From Urinicoccus massiliensis (GTDB lineage Bacteria; Bacillota; Clostridia; Tissierellales; Peptoniphilaceae): a stretch of DNA of 64,000 nucleotides. The position numbers and the translations under genes were made by a program. Shown piece by piece: positions 28,281 through 38,152 of the stretch; within the stretch, counting starts at the first letter, position 1; each line of letters starts with the position of its first letter. The DNA is taken from contig NZ_LT635492.1 of NCBI RefSeq assembly GCF_900120405.1, forward strand, positions 515,478 through 579,477. The letters are read 5' to 3'. The notes beneath the pieces are model-generated. The model searched no databases. It was given only the letters and a program-made list of their open reading frames with translations, and had not been told where the DNA came from.

Positions 28281-30398
28281 TTATTCTTCTTCAGATTCAG
28301 TTACTTCTTCAGTTTCTTCAACAGGAGCTTCTTCAGCTGGTGCTTCTTCTGTTAAAGTTTCCGGAGCTTCAGGGAAGTCTTCTTTTTGCCCTTGAAGAAT
28401 TTCACCGATGGATAGAGTAAAGTCGTTATTTTCTTCTTGTTTTTGAACGGGTTTTTCAATCTTACGTTCTCTTTTTTTCGGTTTTTCTTTCGGCTTTTCT
28501 TCTTGTTTGGGTTCGGTTAAGGCCTTAATGGACAGGCTGATTTTCTTGTCTTCTTCGTTGATGTCTGTAACCTTAACTTCAATTTCATCTCCGATGGCTA
28601 ATTTGTCGGATGGTTTTTCTACGTGTTCTCTAGAAATTTGAGAAACGTGAAGGAGTCCATCTACGCCGGAATCAAGACGAACAAAGGCGCCGAAGTCCAG
28701 TAGGTTGACAACTTTACCCTTAACAACATCTCCAACTTTTACTTCTTCTGTGAAGACATCCCAGGGTTTTTCGGTGGTTTGTTTTAAGCCTAGGGCAATA
28801 CGATTGCGTTCACGGTCCATTTTTAGGACTTGAACTTGGACTTCTTGGCCTGGTTCTACAACTTCGGATGGGTGTTTTACCCGGTTCCAGGAAAGTTCAG
28901 AAATGTGGATCAGGCCGTCTACTCCTCCGATGTCTACAAAGGCACCAAAGTTGGTTAGACGTTGAACGGTTCCTGTAATGACGTCGCCTTCGTGGATTTC
29001 GTTGTAGACCTTGTCACGTACTTCTTCCATTTCTTCTTCTTCAACGTTTTTACGGGATAGGACAAATTTACGTTTATTTTTATCGAAGTCAATGATTTCG
29101 CATACCATGTCTGTTCCTACGTATTTTTGTAGGTCTCTTTGGAAGCGAGTGGATACGTGAGATGCTGGAATGAATCCGTTTAATCCGTCTACATCGCAAG
29201 TCAAGCCGCCCTTAACAACAGATTTGATGCTGGCGGTGACGCGTTCTTTGTTGTTGTATTTTTCTTCCATGTCGTCCCAAATCTTCATGTTTGCAACGCG
29301 TTTGGCTGAAAGTACAACATTGCCGTCTCCGTCATCCATTTTCATGACATAAACTTGGATTTGGTCTCCAGGTTTATATAAGTCTTTTGGCAAGGCGTCT
29401 GGGTCGCTGGATAGTTCTTCACGAGAAATTATCCCATCAGCCCGGTAGCCAATGTTGACCATGACTTCATTCTCTGTGACAAATAAAACTTCGCCCTCTA
29501 CGACTTCTCCCCTGCGAACACGAGTAAAGGAGTTGTCGATGGCCTCCATCATCTCATTGTTCATTGCTTCATTGTTTAAATTTTCCATACAGTTAACTGC
29601 CTCCTTGATTACACAATCCGGTGTGGAAGCACCGGCGGTAATGCCTATTTTATTTATTTTTTTCAAGCCATCGAGGTCTAATTCTCCAACGGATTGAATA
29701 AAAATCACTTTATTGCAATGCTTTTGTGCGACTTGTGCAAGTTTTTTGCTATTGGAACTGTTTTTTCCACCCAGGACAAGCATACAATCTACTTTTTTTG
29801 CCAGGGCTTCTGTTTCTTCCTGACGAATAGATGTAGCATTACAAATAGTATTATATACTAAAATATGCCCTGTGAAAACACCTAAAATCTCATTTACTAA
29901 AGAATTAAAAAAATCTTTCCTGTTTGTGGTCTGGGAAACCAGGACATAATTTTTATTTTTTGGAATTTTTTCCAGGTCTTGGGGGCCGGAAACCACATAG
30001 CCCTCCCGGGCTCTAGACAGGATTCCTTCAACCTCGGGGTGGTTTTTCATCCCCAAGACCAGGACTCCATAGTCCTTTTGGTTGGCCTCTTGGACCCGGT
30101 CATAAATTTTTTTTACATAGGGACATACGGTTTCTATGACCTTGTTGCTTTTTTGAAAGTTTTTTAAGCGTTGGAGGTCCAGACCATGGCTCCGGGTGAT
30201 AATGGTGGCGCCTTGGACTTGGTCTGATTGCAAGTCTTGGACTCCCAGGTCTTTTAGGTCCTGGTTGACCCGGTCGTTGTGGACCAACTGGCCGTCTAGG
30301 TAGACATTTTCTTCTTCCCGGGCTGTTTTTTCCGCCAGGGCTACGGCTCTTTGGACTCCAAAGCAAAAGCCTGCATGTTGGGCTAAATAAATCTTGAT
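28281..30398 (-). CDS. fused IspH reductase and ribosomal protein S1
   Basis: 705 residues if started at ATC 30396-30398. Residues 1 to about 285 are IspH (LytB), the last MEP-pathway enzyme, making IPP and DMAPP with a 4Fe-4S cluster. Cys ligands are in GFCFGV, ETVCPYV and NTICNAT; conserved His are in LVHND and NHPEVEG. Four S1 domains and an acidic tail follow, the rpsA part. This fusion is known in Clostridia. No ATG, GTG or TTG lies between the plsC stop and the conserved [16 protein letters not shown] sits 5 nt after AGGTG and is the best start. The first usual codon (TTG 30285-30287) would remove the first Cys ligand. Confidence 0.88.
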   Translation of the reverse strand: MKIYLAQHAGFCFGVQRAVALAEKTAREEENVYLDGQLVHNDRVNQDLKDLGVQDLQSDQVQGATIITRSHGLDLQRLKNFQKSNKVIETVCPYVKKIYDRVQEANQKDYGVLVLGMKNHPEVEGILSRAREGYVVSGPQDLEKIPKNKNYVLVSQTTNRKDFFNSLVNEILGVFTGHILVYNTICNATSIRQEETEALAKKVDCMLVLGGKNSSNSKKLAQVAQKHCNKVIFIQSVGELDLDGLKKINKIGITAGASTPDCVIKEAVNCMENLNNEAMNNEMMEAIDNSFTRVRRGEVVEGEVLFVTENEVMVNIGYRADGIISREELSSDPDALPKDLYKPGDQIQVYVMKMDDGDGNVVLSAKRVANMKIWDDMEEKYNNKERVTASIKSVVKGGLTCDVDGLNGFIPASHVSTRFQRDLQKYVGTDMVCEIIDFDKNKRKFVLSRKNVEEEEMEEVRDKVYNEIHEGDVITGTVQRLTNFGAFVDIGGVDGLIHISELSWNRVKHPSEVVEPGQEVQVQVLKMDRERNRIALGLKQTTEKPWDVFTEEVKVGDVVKGKVVNLLDFGAFVRLDSGVDGLLHVSQISREHVEKPSDKLAIGDEIEVKVTDINEEDKKISLSIKALTEPKQEEKPKEKPKKRERKIEKPVQKQEENNDFTLSIGEILQGQKEDFPEAPETLTEEAPAEEAPVEETEEVTESEEE

Positions 30399-30413
30399 AC
30401 CATCACCTATTCT

Positions 30414-30989
30414 TTACACTTTATAAATTTCATCCATAATGGCCAGGGCCACTTCTTGGTAGATTTCTTGGCCCTTGTCCTTGTCTTGGACCAGGTCTTG
30501 AACCTTGATGGCCGGATGGATGATGATTTTCATCTTGGAAAAAATTTTGTAGTTTCCCAGGATGGTTATGGGGGAAACCAGGCCCTGGGTCTTAAGGGCC
30601 AAGAGGCCCACTCCGGGCTTTACCAGGTTTTTATCTCTTTTTTTCACCCGGGTTCCCTCGGGAAAGATGCCTACATTGTCGCCTTTTTTTGCCAGACGGA
30701 TGGCTTTTCCCATGGCCGTAAGGTCGTTTTTATCTCTTTGGACTGGGAAGGCTCCCAGCCGGGCCAGGATCTTGGCCAAAAATTTATTTTCAAAGAGCTC
30801 ATGCTTGGCCATCCACTTAATGGGGTGGGGATAAAAGGTTGAAATAAAGATGGGGTCCCAGGCGCTGATATGGTTGCTGCAAACCAAGGCCCCGGATTCC
30901 AGGGCGTTTTCTTGGCCTTGGACCTGGATTCTATAAAAGATCCTTAGGATGATTTTTGCCAGAATAACAAAGAACTTATAGAGTCCCAT
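30414..30989 (-). CDS. plsC: 1-acyl-sn-glycerol-3-phosphate acyltransferase
   Basis: 191 residues from the ATG at 30987-30989, preceded by GGAGG. One N-terminal membrane segment, then motif I NHISAWDP (HX4D), the FPVQRD stretch, and motif III FPEGTRVK. It adds the second acyl chain to lysophosphatidate at the membrane. It overlaps cmk by 14 nt. A single-subunit PlsC is usual in this place, between cmk and ispH, in Clostridia. Confidence 0.92.
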   Translation of the reverse strand: MGLYKFFVILAKIILRIFYRIQVQGQENALESGALVCSNHISAWDPIFISTFYPHPIKWMAKHELFENKFLAKILARLGAFPVQRDKNDLTAMGKAIRLAKKGDNVGIFPEGTRVKKRDKNLVKPGVGLLALKTQGLVSPITILGNYKIFSKMKIIIHPAIKVQDLVQDKDKGQEIYQEVALAIMDEIYKV

Positions 30990-31620
30990 TTTTCGCCTCC
31001 ACAATGGCTGCCATTTTTTCCACGGTTTCTTCCAGGGTCAAGTTGCTGTTGTCTATGACTATGGCATCCTCTGCTTGTTTTAAGGGAGCCAGGCTCCGGT
31101 TGCAGTCTCTATGGTCTCTTTCTTTCAGGTCTTTTTCCACCTGGTCCAGGGGGATTTGGATGCCCTTTTCCAGGTTTTGCTGGTAGCGGCGCTGGGCCCG
31201 GACTTGGTCTGAGGCTGTTAAAAAGAATTTTACCTTGGCATCTTTTAAAACGACGGTGCCAATGTCTCTACCCTCCATGACCACGTCTTGGTCGCTGCCA
31301 AGTTTTCTCTGGTAGTCCAGGAGGTAGGCCCGAATGGCAGGTTCCTTGGAGAGCTCGGAGGCTCTTTTGGAAACCTGGCCGGTCCGTAATTCATCGGTTA
31401 AGAGTTTGTCTTTATAGTAGATCCCTTCTGGGGATATTTTTAAGTTCATTTCTTCCAAGGCCCGGTGGTGGTCCTGGGGGTTGCCCATATCCATAAAGGC
31501 ATAGGCCAGAGCCCGGTACATGGCTCCTGTATCCACATAGGCTATCTTTAATTTTTTGGCCAGGGCCTTGGCAATGGTACTTTTGCCGGCTCCGCTGGGC
31601 CCGTCAATGGCTATGGACAT
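30976..31620 (-). CDS. cmk: cytidylate kinase
   Basis: 214 residues from the ATG at 31618-31620, 8 nt after GGAGG. The P-loop is IDGPSGAGKSTIAKAL; DTGAMYRALAYA and EGRDIGTVVLKDA are the CMP-binding signatures. It phosphorylates CMP and dCMP. The cmk-plsC-ispH/rpsA order is the classical cmk-rpsA cluster. Confidence 0.96.
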   Translation of the reverse strand: MSIAIDGPSGAGKSTIAKALAKKLKIAYVDTGAMYRALAYAFMDMGNPQDHHRALEEMNLKISPEGIYYKDKLLTDELRTGQVSKRASELSKEPAIRAYLLDYQRKLGSDQDVVMEGRDIGTVVLKDAKVKFFLTASDQVRAQRRYQQNLEKGIQIPLDQVEKDLKERDHRDCNRSLAPLKQAEDAIVIDNSNLTLEETVEKMAAIVEAKNGTL

Positions 31621-31638
31621 CTTGATTCCTCCCATGGT

Positions 31639-31668
31639 AAAAAATCACTAACAAGTGTTAGCGATTTT
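31639..31668 (-). terminator. terminator after the flavoprotein gene
   Basis: AAATCGCTAAC, short loop, GTTAGTGATTT and Ts on the minus strand. It closes the long asp23-to-flavoprotein operon. Only 18 nt separate it from cmk, so cmk either uses a promoter overlapping the hairpin or read-through. Confidence 0.75.
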
Positions 31669-31712
31669 ATCTCTTCAGCTCATTTAACTGTTTTCTTATT
31701 ATATCCAATTTT

Positions 31713-32921
31713 TCAGGATTTTTCAAATCCTTTCCCGGCACTTTCCCCGGCAAGGTGGCCTGTGGAAAAGGCAATTTGTAAATTGTAGCCCCCGGTGAGG
31801 GCGTCTAGGTCCAAGACTTCGCCACAAAAGTAGAGGCCTGGAACTTTTTTGGACTCCATGGTGGAGGGGTCCACTTCTTTTACATCCACTCCCCCGCTGG
31901 TGATGATGGCATGGTCTAGCTTGTCCAAGCCCCTATAGTGGAGGGGGAAGTTTTTCATGGTTTCCACCAGACTCTTTCTTTGGGCCTTGGTAATTTCGTT
32001 GACTTTTTTATGGGGGTCCAGGTCCAGGACACTTAAAAAGACATCCACCAGCCTATGGGGCAGGCGGCCTGCCAGGATGGTTTGGATTTCCTTGTTGGGT
32101 CCTTCTTGGAAGTCTCTCAAGATGGCTTGGTCTAATTTTTCCGGTGTCAGACCAGGTTTTAGGTCCAGGGCCAGGTCCACTTTTTTCCAGCGGTTGATGT
32201 AGGAGCTCATGGTTAAGGCTATGGGACCAGACAGGCCTTGGCCGGTAAAAAGGGCTTCTCCGAAAAGAGAAAGTTTTCTATCTCCCCGGACCTTGAGACT
32301 GATGTTTTTCAAGCTAAGGCCTTCCAGGTCTTTGACAAAGGAATCTTCCAGGAGGATGCCCACTAGGCCTCCCCTAAGGGGGACCAGGCTGTGGCCAAAT
32401 TTTTGGGCAAAGCGGTAGCCGTCTCCTGTGGACCCGGTAACAGGATAGGACCTGCCTCCTGTAGCCAGAATAACCCGGTCAAAGGCTTGGTCCCCCTCCT
32501 GGGTCTTTAAAATAAATTGATCCTTTTTCTCCAGGTCCAGGACCGGGGTATTCTTATAGACTTGGACTCCGGTCTCCCGGAGGATTTTTTCCAGGGCCCG
32601 GATGACGTCGGAGGACTTATCGGATTGGGGGAAGACCCGGTCTCCCCTTTCTACCTTAAAATCCAGGGGGATCAAGTTTTGCAGGTCCTGGTTGGTAAAT
32701 TGGTAGAAGGCGGAATATAAAAATTCAGGGTTGCGAACCACAGCCGGAAAAAATTCAGAAATATCCTTGTTGTTGGTAAGGTTACAGCGACCCTTGCCCG
32801 TTATGTAAAGTTTTTTTCCCAATTTTTCATTTTTTTCAAAGAGGCTGACTTGGCCATGGCGACTGGCAATAATTCCAGCCATCATACCAGCAGGTCCGCC
32901 TCCAATTATGGCAATTTTCAT
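31713..32921 (-). CDS. HI0933/YhiN-type FAD-dependent oxidoreductase
   Basis: 402 residues. Dinucleotide fold at the N-terminus (IAIIGGGPAGMMAGI), then GKGRCNLTNN, a characteristic of this family, LATGGRSYPVTGSTGDGY, and the C-terminal FCGEVLDLDALTGGYNLQIAFSTG. The family includes BaiN-like bile-acid reductases by name, but most members have no known substrate. It overlaps mnmM by 4 nt (ATGA) and is the last gene of the long operon. Confidence 0.85.
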   Translation of the reverse strand: MKIAIIGGGPAGMMAGIIASRHGQVSLFEKNEKLGKKLYITGKGRCNLTNNKDISEFFPAVVRNPEFLYSAFYQFTNQDLQNLIPLDFKVERGDRVFPQSDKSSDVIRALEKILRETGVQVYKNTPVLDLEKKDQFILKTQEGDQAFDRVILATGGRSYPVTGSTGDGYRFAQKFGHSLVPLRGGLVGILLEDSFVKDLEGLSLKNISLKVRGDRKLSLFGEALFTGQGLSGPIALTMSSYINRWKKVDLALDLKPGLTPEKLDQAILRDFQEGPNKEIQTILAGRLPHRLVDVFLSVLDLDPHKKVNEITKAQRKSLVETMKNFPLHYRGLDKLDHAIITSGGVDVKEVDPSTMESKKVPGLYFCGEVLDLDALTGGYNLQIAFSTGHLAGESAGKGFEKS

Positions 32922-33475
32922 TTCTTCTTCCTTTTTTCAATGGCAAAAAAGACCGGGGGTTGATTTTTTTGGTTATAAAATTCAATCCTTTGGACCCGAT
33001 AGTCTTTTTGGTCCAGGCTCCGAATGAATTCTTCCACGGCGGCTACTTCTTCTGCGGCTCCTGGGTGGGACCGGTAGACCAGGAGGGTAAAGAGTCCTCC
33101 AAGCTTTAAGGCCTCCAGGGCCTTTTCAATGGCCATAACTGTCGTGGCGGCCTTGGTGATGATGGTCTTGTCTCCCCCAGGAAGGTAGCCCAGGTTCATT
33201 ACGACCAGGTCCACTTCTTGGTCCAGGTAGCTATCCAGGTTTTGGTGGCCATCCAAGATGGTTTGGAGCCGGTCTTGCTTTTTCAAATTTTCCCTGACCC
33301 AATCCAGGGCTTCTTCTTGGATGTCAAAGGCCAGGACCCGACTTTCGGGGTAGGTTTCCAGGATAAACTTGCTGTCTTTTCCCCTGCCCAGGGTCAGGTC
33401 AAGAGCTAGATGGACTTCTTTTTTATATCTTTGAATAAAATTTTGCATGAGGACAATGGCATTTTCTTCAAGCAT
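32918..33475 (-). CDS. mnmM: tRNA wobble-uridine methyltransferase MnmM (YtqB)
   Basis: 185 residues. A class I SAM methyltransferase fold of the YtqB family: DLTLGRGKDSKFIL (SAM motif I), VLAFDIQEEAL, DLVVMNLGYLPGGDK and LVYRSHPGAAEE. B. subtilis YtqB methylates nm5s2U34 of tRNA. The assignment rests on the NLGYLPGGDK and LVYRSHPG motifs. Overlaps rluB by 8 nt. Confidence 0.85.
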   Translation of the reverse strand: MLEENAIVLMQNFIQRYKKEVHLALDLTLGRGKDSKFILETYPESRVLAFDIQEEALDWVRENLKKQDRLQTILDGHQNLDSYLDQEVDLVVMNLGYLPGGDKTIITKAATTVMAIEKALEALKLGGLFTLLVYRSHPGAAEEVAAVEEFIRSLDQKDYRVQRIEFYNQKNQPPVFFAIEKRKKK

Positions 33476-34175
33476 GGCCTTCTTTTAACTCCTTTACTTC
33501 TTCCGGGGTGAGTTTCCTGTATTGGCCTAGGTCCAATCCCTTGAGGTCCAGGTTATCCAGGGATAGGCGGTGGAGTTTTTTGACACTAAAGCCAATGGCC
33601 TGACACATTTTTTTCACCTGGTGGTTTTTCCCCTCGTGGATGGTAAGGTCAAATTGACTTTGGCTCTTGCCGGGAAGGACCCTGGCAAACTTGGCTGGGG
33701 CATAGGATTCTCCATGAAAGTGGATGCCCTTTTTTAGGGGAAGCAAGTCTTTTTCCTCCAGTCTCCCCTGGACGGTGACCCGGTAGCATTTTTCCACCTC
33801 ATGGGAGGGGTGGGTCATGGCATAGGTAAAGTCGCCGTCATTGGTTAAGATCAAAAGGCCTGTGGTGTTAAAGTCCAAGCGGCCAACGGGGTAAACTCTT
33901 TTTTCTTGGGGAACCAGGTCCAGGACAGTCTTGCGTCCCTTTTCATCCGAACTGGTGGTGACATAGCCGGCGGGTTTATTTAAGAGGTAGTAGACTTTTT
34001 CTTCCTGCAAGTCTACCGGCTTGCCGTCAAAGGTCACCTGGTCCCCGGGTCCCACCTTGGTCCCTAGACTGGTGATAATTTCCCCATTGACGGCCACCCG
34101 ACCCTGTAAAATGTAGTCTTCACTTTTTCTTCGGGAGGCCAGGCCGGCATGGGCCAGGTATTTTTGTAACCGCAT
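33468..34175 (-). CDS. rluB: RluB/RsuA-family pseudouridine synthase
   Basis: 235 residues. N-terminal S4 domain (MRLQKYLAHAGLASRRKSED), then the RsuA-type catalytic domain with VGRLDFNTTGLLILTNDG, whose Asp is the nucleophile. Probably modifies the peptidyl-transferase region of 23S rRNA. The start codon overlaps the scpB stop (TGATG). The scpA-scpB-rluB order is common in Bacillota. Confidence 0.93.
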   Translation of the reverse strand: MRLQKYLAHAGLASRRKSEDYILQGRVAVNGEIITSLGTKVGPGDQVTFDGKPVDLQEEKVYYLLNKPAGYVTTSSDEKGRKTVLDLVPQEKRVYPVGRLDFNTTGLLILTNDGDFTYAMTHPSHEVEKCYRVTVQGRLEEKDLLPLKKGIHFHGESYAPAKFARVLPGKSQSQFDLTIHEGKNHQVKKMCQAIGFSVKKLHRLSLDNLDLKGLDLGQYRKLTPEEVKELKEGHA

Positions 34176-34714
34176 CAGTCTTCCTCATCTTCCAGGTTAA
34201 AGTCTTCTTTAAAAAGGTCAATATCCGGCAGGTCTTGGATGCTTTTCAAGCCAAATTTCTTTAAAAAAAGGTCCGTAGTTCCATAGAGGCTGGGCTTGCC
34301 GGGCCGGTCCAGGGTCCCTCTTTGCTCAATATAACCAATCTTCATCAGGGTCCTGATGATGCTGTCGCATTGGACCCCCCGGATGTCTTCCACCTCAACC
34401 TTGGTCACTGGTTGCTTGTAGGCAATAATGGCCAGGCTTTCCAGGCCTGCATTGGAGAGGTTTTTCTTTTTCTTGTCCTCGAAGAATTTTTCAATTTCTT
34501 CAAAACAGTCCTCTTTGGTGGACAATTGAAGGGTATTTTTCACCCGGATTAACTTGAGACCCGAATCTTCTTGGGCATATTTTTTTTCCAAGTCTTCTGC
34601 TGCTTCATAGAGGCGGGGCAGGGGGATGTCCAAGACCCGACTGATTTCTGTCAGAGCCAGGGGATCTGCCCAGGCAAATAGGATGCCCTCTAAAACTGCT
34701 GTAAGTTTTTCCAA
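34175..34714 (-). CDS. scpB: segregation and condensation protein ScpB
   Basis: 179 residues with two winged-helix domains, including ESLAIIAYKQPVTKVEVEDIRGVQCD, the ScpB signature, and a Pro-Gly-Lys-Pro turn before YGTTDLFLKKFGL. It is the accessory subunit of the SMC condensin. One base separates it from scpA. Confidence 0.95.
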   Translation of the reverse strand: MEKLTAVLEGILFAWADPLALTEISRVLDIPLPRLYEAAEDLEKKYAQEDSGLKLIRVKNTLQLSTKEDCFEEIEKFFEDKKKKNLSNAGLESLAIIAYKQPVTKVEVEDIRGVQCDSIIRTLMKIGYIEQRGTLDRPGKPSLYGTTDLFLKKFGLKSIQDLPDIDLFKEDFNLEDEED

Positions 34715-34715
34715 G

Positions 34716-35435
34716 TTATTCCTCCCTTCTTTCGATAAATAATTCCCTGGCTTGGGGCCGGTAGGCTAGGCGGCAACCACCTGCCTTGGCCAATTCCAAG
34801 ATGGCCAAAAAGTTTGTAATGATCTCCTCCCGACAGGGTTGGTCGCTTAAGAGGCTGTCAAAAGATACCTTCTTTTGGTCCACCAGGCAAAAGCGGATTT
34901 TTTCAATGCAGTCGCTGACCTTGAACCTTTCTGCATAAATGGGTCTTAACTCCTCATTGGTCCGGTCCTGGTACTTGATGAGGATTTGGGCAAAACAGGT
35001 TACCAGGTCCTGGGTTTCCAAGTCTTGAAGGAGGTAGGCCTCCTCCTTGGATATAATTTCTTGGGGCAGGCGGGTCAGGAGTTTTTGTCCCTCTTCTTCC
35101 CGTCCTTTAAAGTCCTGGGCCACTTCCTTGTAGATTTGGTATTCCAAAAGTCTACGAACCAGGGCGTCCCGGGGGTCTTCTTCCTCTTCTTCATCTTCAG
35201 ACTGGCTTTCCTTTTTTGGCAAGAGAAGCTTGGACTTGATTTGCAAAAGAGTGGAGGCCATCAGGAGGAAGGAGGACAGGGTGTTCATGTCTAGGTCCCG
35301 GCTGTTCATTTCCCGGATAAATTCCGTGGTTAAAAAGGCTATGGGGATGTCGTAAATGTCCAATTCATTTTTCTTAATCAGGTCCAGGAGGAGGTCCATG
35401 GGCCCCTGGTAGACCTCAAGCTCTACATCATACAT
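34716..35435 (-). CDS. scpA: segregation and condensation protein ScpA
   Basis: 239 residues. Kleisin N-terminus YQGPMDLLLDLIKKNELDIYDIPI, an acidic linker (EDEEEEED) and a C-terminal winged helix (FLAILELAKAG) that binds the SMC head. Overlaps the site-2 protease gene by 8 nt. Confidence 0.95.
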   Translation of the reverse strand: MYDVELEVYQGPMDLLLDLIKKNELDIYDIPIAFLTTEFIREMNSRDLDMNTLSSFLLMASTLLQIKSKLLLPKKESQSEDEEEEEDPRDALVRRLLEYQIYKEVAQDFKGREEEGQKLLTRLPQEIISKEEAYLLQDLETQDLVTCFAQILIKYQDRTNEELRPIYAERFKVSDCIEKIRFCLVDQKKVSFDSLLSDQPCREEIITNFLAILELAKAGGCRLAYRPQARELFIERREE

Positions 35436-36054
35436 AGAAAATGTGCCCCCAGAAGTTTAAAAAGTAGTTGATGAGACCATTTAAAATTGGTCCCAAGACC
35501 TTGTCAATGGCTCCAGAAAAAATCGCAACAAGCAAGAGGACATAGGCATATTTTTCATACTGGTAAAAGGTCTCCTCCCAGGCCCGAGGCAAGAAACTGG
35601 CTAAGACCTTGGACCCGTCTAGGGGTGGCAGGGGAACCAGGTTGAAAATTCCCAACATGATATTGTACCAAAGGAGGTTTTCCACCAGGAGCTGGATAAA
35701 GTTGCTGGCCGTGGGATGGAAGTAGAGGTAGGCAAAGACGCCGGAAAAGATAAAGGCCATGACCAGGTTATAGACCACCCCGGCCAGGGAGACGGTAATC
35801 ATGCCCAATTTTCGTTTCCTAAAGGCATAGGGGTTAATGGGCACAGCCTTGGCCCAACCAAAGCGAAAGATGACCATACAGACCAGGCCCAGGGGGTCCA
35901 CATGGTTGATGGGGTTGATGCTTAACCGTCCATCCCGCTTGGCCGTAGTGTCTCCATTTAAATAAGCCACATAGCCGTGGGAAATTTCATGGCCTATAAT
36001 GGCCACCAAAAGTGCCAGGATCCGAGCAGCATAAATTTCTACGGTGCCATTCAT
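35428..36054 (-). CDS. site-2-type M50 metalloprotease
   Basis: 208 residues with four to five membrane helices. The zinc motif is GHEISHGYVAYLNGD (HExxH) in an early helix; the second ligand motif PPLDGSKVL follows LVPL. The short form without PDZ resembles YwhC-like rhomboid-independent S2P proteins that often precede scpA. Substrate unknown. Start overlaps the pdp stop by one base. Confidence 0.9.
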   Translation of the reverse strand: MNGTVEIYAARILALLVAIIGHEISHGYVAYLNGDTTAKRDGRLSINPINHVDPLGLVCMVIFRFGWAKAVPINPYAFRKRKLGMITVSLAGVVYNLVMAFIFSGVFAYLYFHPTASNFIQLLVENLLWYNIMLGIFNLVPLPPLDGSKVLASFLPRAWEETFYQYEKYAYVLLLVAIFSGAIDKVLGPILNGLINYFLNFWGHIFYV

Positions 36055-37355
36055 TAGCGGACCTCATGTAAGATCAAGGTCGGTGCTTGGACCGGGTCCT
36101 TGCTGTAAGTGATACCAGCCTGGATGTCTTGAATGATTTCTTGAATTTCAGAAGAGTCCTTGCCATAAAGTTCCAGTATGGTTTCCCCTTTCGTCACTTT
36201 TTGACCGATTTTCTTCACCAGGTAGATTCCAGCTCCAGGATCAATGACATCTTCCATGGACAGACGACCGGCTCCCAACCTCCGGGCTGCTTCCCCAATG
36301 GTCAGGGCATGAAGGGAGGCCAGGTAGCCATCTTCTTGGGCCTTCACTTGACCCAGCAAGGGGCTGAGGTCTTGGTCTAAAAGTCCTTGGGCATCTATTT
36401 GGCCACCTTGGGCCTTAATCATTTCATTGAACTTGTTCAAGGCTTGACCATTTTTTATGGTTTCCTTCAGGGCCTCCAGGGCTTGGTCTTCTTGGTCAAA
36501 TTTTTTGGCCAAGACCAAAACCTTGGCTCCCAGGTTAAGACAGAGGTCTTCCAGGTCTTGGGGACCTTGGCCCATAAGGACCCGGATGGCCTCTTGGACT
36601 TCAATTAAGTTTCCCACAGCCTGGCCCAGGGGTTCTTCCATGGAAGTAATCAGGGCCATGACATTGCGGTTAAAGGCCTTGCCTAATTTTACCAGGGCGG
36701 TAGAAAGTTTTTCCGCCTCTTCCTTGGTCTTCATAAAGGCCCCATCCCCAACCTTGACATCCAAAATCAAGGCATCGGACCCAATAGCAATTTTCTTACT
36801 CAAGATACTGGCGGCAATAAGGGAAATATTGTCTACGGTTTGGGTGGCATCCCTCAGGCTATAGAGTTTCTTGTCTCCCGGGGTGATATTGGCTGTTTGG
36901 CCTGCAATGGCCAGGCCGATTTCATTGACTTGCTTGATGAAGTCTTGGACAGACAGGTCCACCGATAGGCCCTGGATGGCCTCTAACTTGTCTAAGGTTC
37001 CCCCAGTGTGGCCCAGGCCCCGACCACTCATCTTGGCAAAGGGGCAACCGGCTGCAGCCACCAGGGGTCCCAGGACCAGGCTGGTGGTATCTCCTACCCC
37101 GCCGGTGGAATGTTTGTCCACCTTGATGCCCTGGATGGAGCTTAAGTCCACAGTGTCTCCTGAATGGAGAAGTTCATTGGTTAGGTCGTAGGTTTCCTTC
37201 TCATTTAAGCCTTGAAAATAAATGGCCATTAAGAGGGCGGACACTTGGTAGTCCTTGATGTCTCCCTTTAAGTAGCCTTGGATCCAATAGTGGATTTCTT
37301 CCGAGCTTAGGTCTTGACCATGTTTTTTCTTTTCGATTAATTCATTGATATGCAT
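36054..37355 (-). CDS. pdp: pyrimidine-nucleoside phosphorylase
   Basis: 433 residues, the usual length. The thymidine/pyrimidine phosphorylase signature SGRGLGHTGGTLDKLEAI is present, with KHSTGGVGDTTSLVLGP for phosphate binding. It splits uridine or thymidine with phosphate for salvage. Next to punA, so the two cover both base classes. Confidence 0.95.
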   Translation of the reverse strand: MHINELIEKKKHGQDLSSEEIHYWIQGYLKGDIKDYQVSALLMAIYFQGLNEKETYDLTNELLHSGDTVDLSSIQGIKVDKHSTGGVGDTTSLVLGPLVAAAGCPFAKMSGRGLGHTGGTLDKLEAIQGLSVDLSVQDFIKQVNEIGLAIAGQTANITPGDKKLYSLRDATQTVDNISLIAASILSKKIAIGSDALILDVKVGDGAFMKTKEEAEKLSTALVKLGKAFNRNVMALITSMEEPLGQAVGNLIEVQEAIRVLMGQGPQDLEDLCLNLGAKVLVLAKKFDQEDQALEALKETIKNGQALNKFNEMIKAQGGQIDAQGLLDQDLSPLLGQVKAQEDGYLASLHALTIGEAARRLGAGRLSMEDVIDPGAGIYLVKKIGQKVTKGETILELYGKDSSEIQEIIQDIQAGITYSKDPVQAPTLILHEVR

Positions 37356-38152
37356 TAAATCACCTGCACAATCTTTTCCACTAGTAACTTAAAGCGGCCT
37401 TCTGCCTTTTTAGAAGCCAGAACAACATCCTCATGGCTTAAGGGCTCCTTACTAACTCCTGTAGCATGGTTGGTAATGAGGGATATACCCAGGACCTTGA
37501 CCCCCCTGTGGTGGGCAATAATAACTTCCGGTACCGTGCTCATGCCGACTGCATCGGCTCCCAGGGTCCTGGCTAGGCGGACCTCTGCTGCTGTTTCATA
37601 GCAGGGGCCTGTAAACCACATGTAGACTCCCTCTTTTAGGTCCATCTTTTCTTCCTGGGCAACTTTTTTTGCCAAGGCAATGGAGTCCAGGTTATAGGTC
37701 TCGCTCATGTCCAAGAACCTGGGGCCCTTGTCATCTTCATTGGGACCGATTAGGGGGTTGACCCCGGTAAAGTTAATATGGTCTGTAATAATCATCAAGT
37801 CTCCAGGGTTAAAGTCCTTGTTGACTCCTCCAGCTGCATTGGTGACAATTAAATTTTTAATGCCCAGGTCGGCCATGACCTTGACGGGCAGGACCACTTG
37901 GCTAATGGGATGGCCTTCGTAATAGTGGACCCGCCCATTCATGGCCACGACCTTCTTGCCAAAAAGCCGGCCAAAGATAAATTCCCCGGCATGGCCTTGA
38001 ACAGTAGAGGCGGCAAAGCCAGGAACTTCTGAAAAGGGAATGTGGATGGCCTCTTCAATATTTTTTGCAAAGTCTCCCAGGCCGGACCCTAAGATAATTC
38101 CCAACTCCGGTTCAATATTTATTTTTTCCTTGATATAGTCCAGTGGGTTCAT
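37355..38152 (-). CDS. punA: purine-nucleoside phosphorylase
   Basis: 265 residues of the trimeric PNP class: GIILGSGLGDFA, VQGHAGEF, GRVHYYEGH, TNAAGGVN and MSTVPEVIIAHHRG. It splits inosine and guanosine. Overlaps nudF by 4 nt and pdp by 1 nt. Confidence 0.95.
   Translation of the reverse strand: MNPLDYIKEKINIEPELGIILGSGLGDFAKNIEEAIHIPFSEVPGFAASTVQGHAGEFIFGRLFGKKVVAMNGRVHYYEGHPISQVVLPVKVMADLGIKNLIVTNAAGGVNKDFNPGDLMIITDHINFTGVNPLIGPNEDDKGPRFLDMSETYNLDSIALAKKVAQEEKMDLKEGVYMWFTGPCYETAAEVRLARTLGADAVGMSTVPEVIIAHHRGVKVLGISLITNHATGVSKEPLSHEDVVLASKKAEGRFKLLVEKIVQVI

Noticed and set aside
30285-30287. TTG as the start of the IspH-S1 protein
   Set aside because: It would remove the conserved GFCFGV cysteine that binds the Fe-S cluster; homology clearly continues 37 codons upstream.
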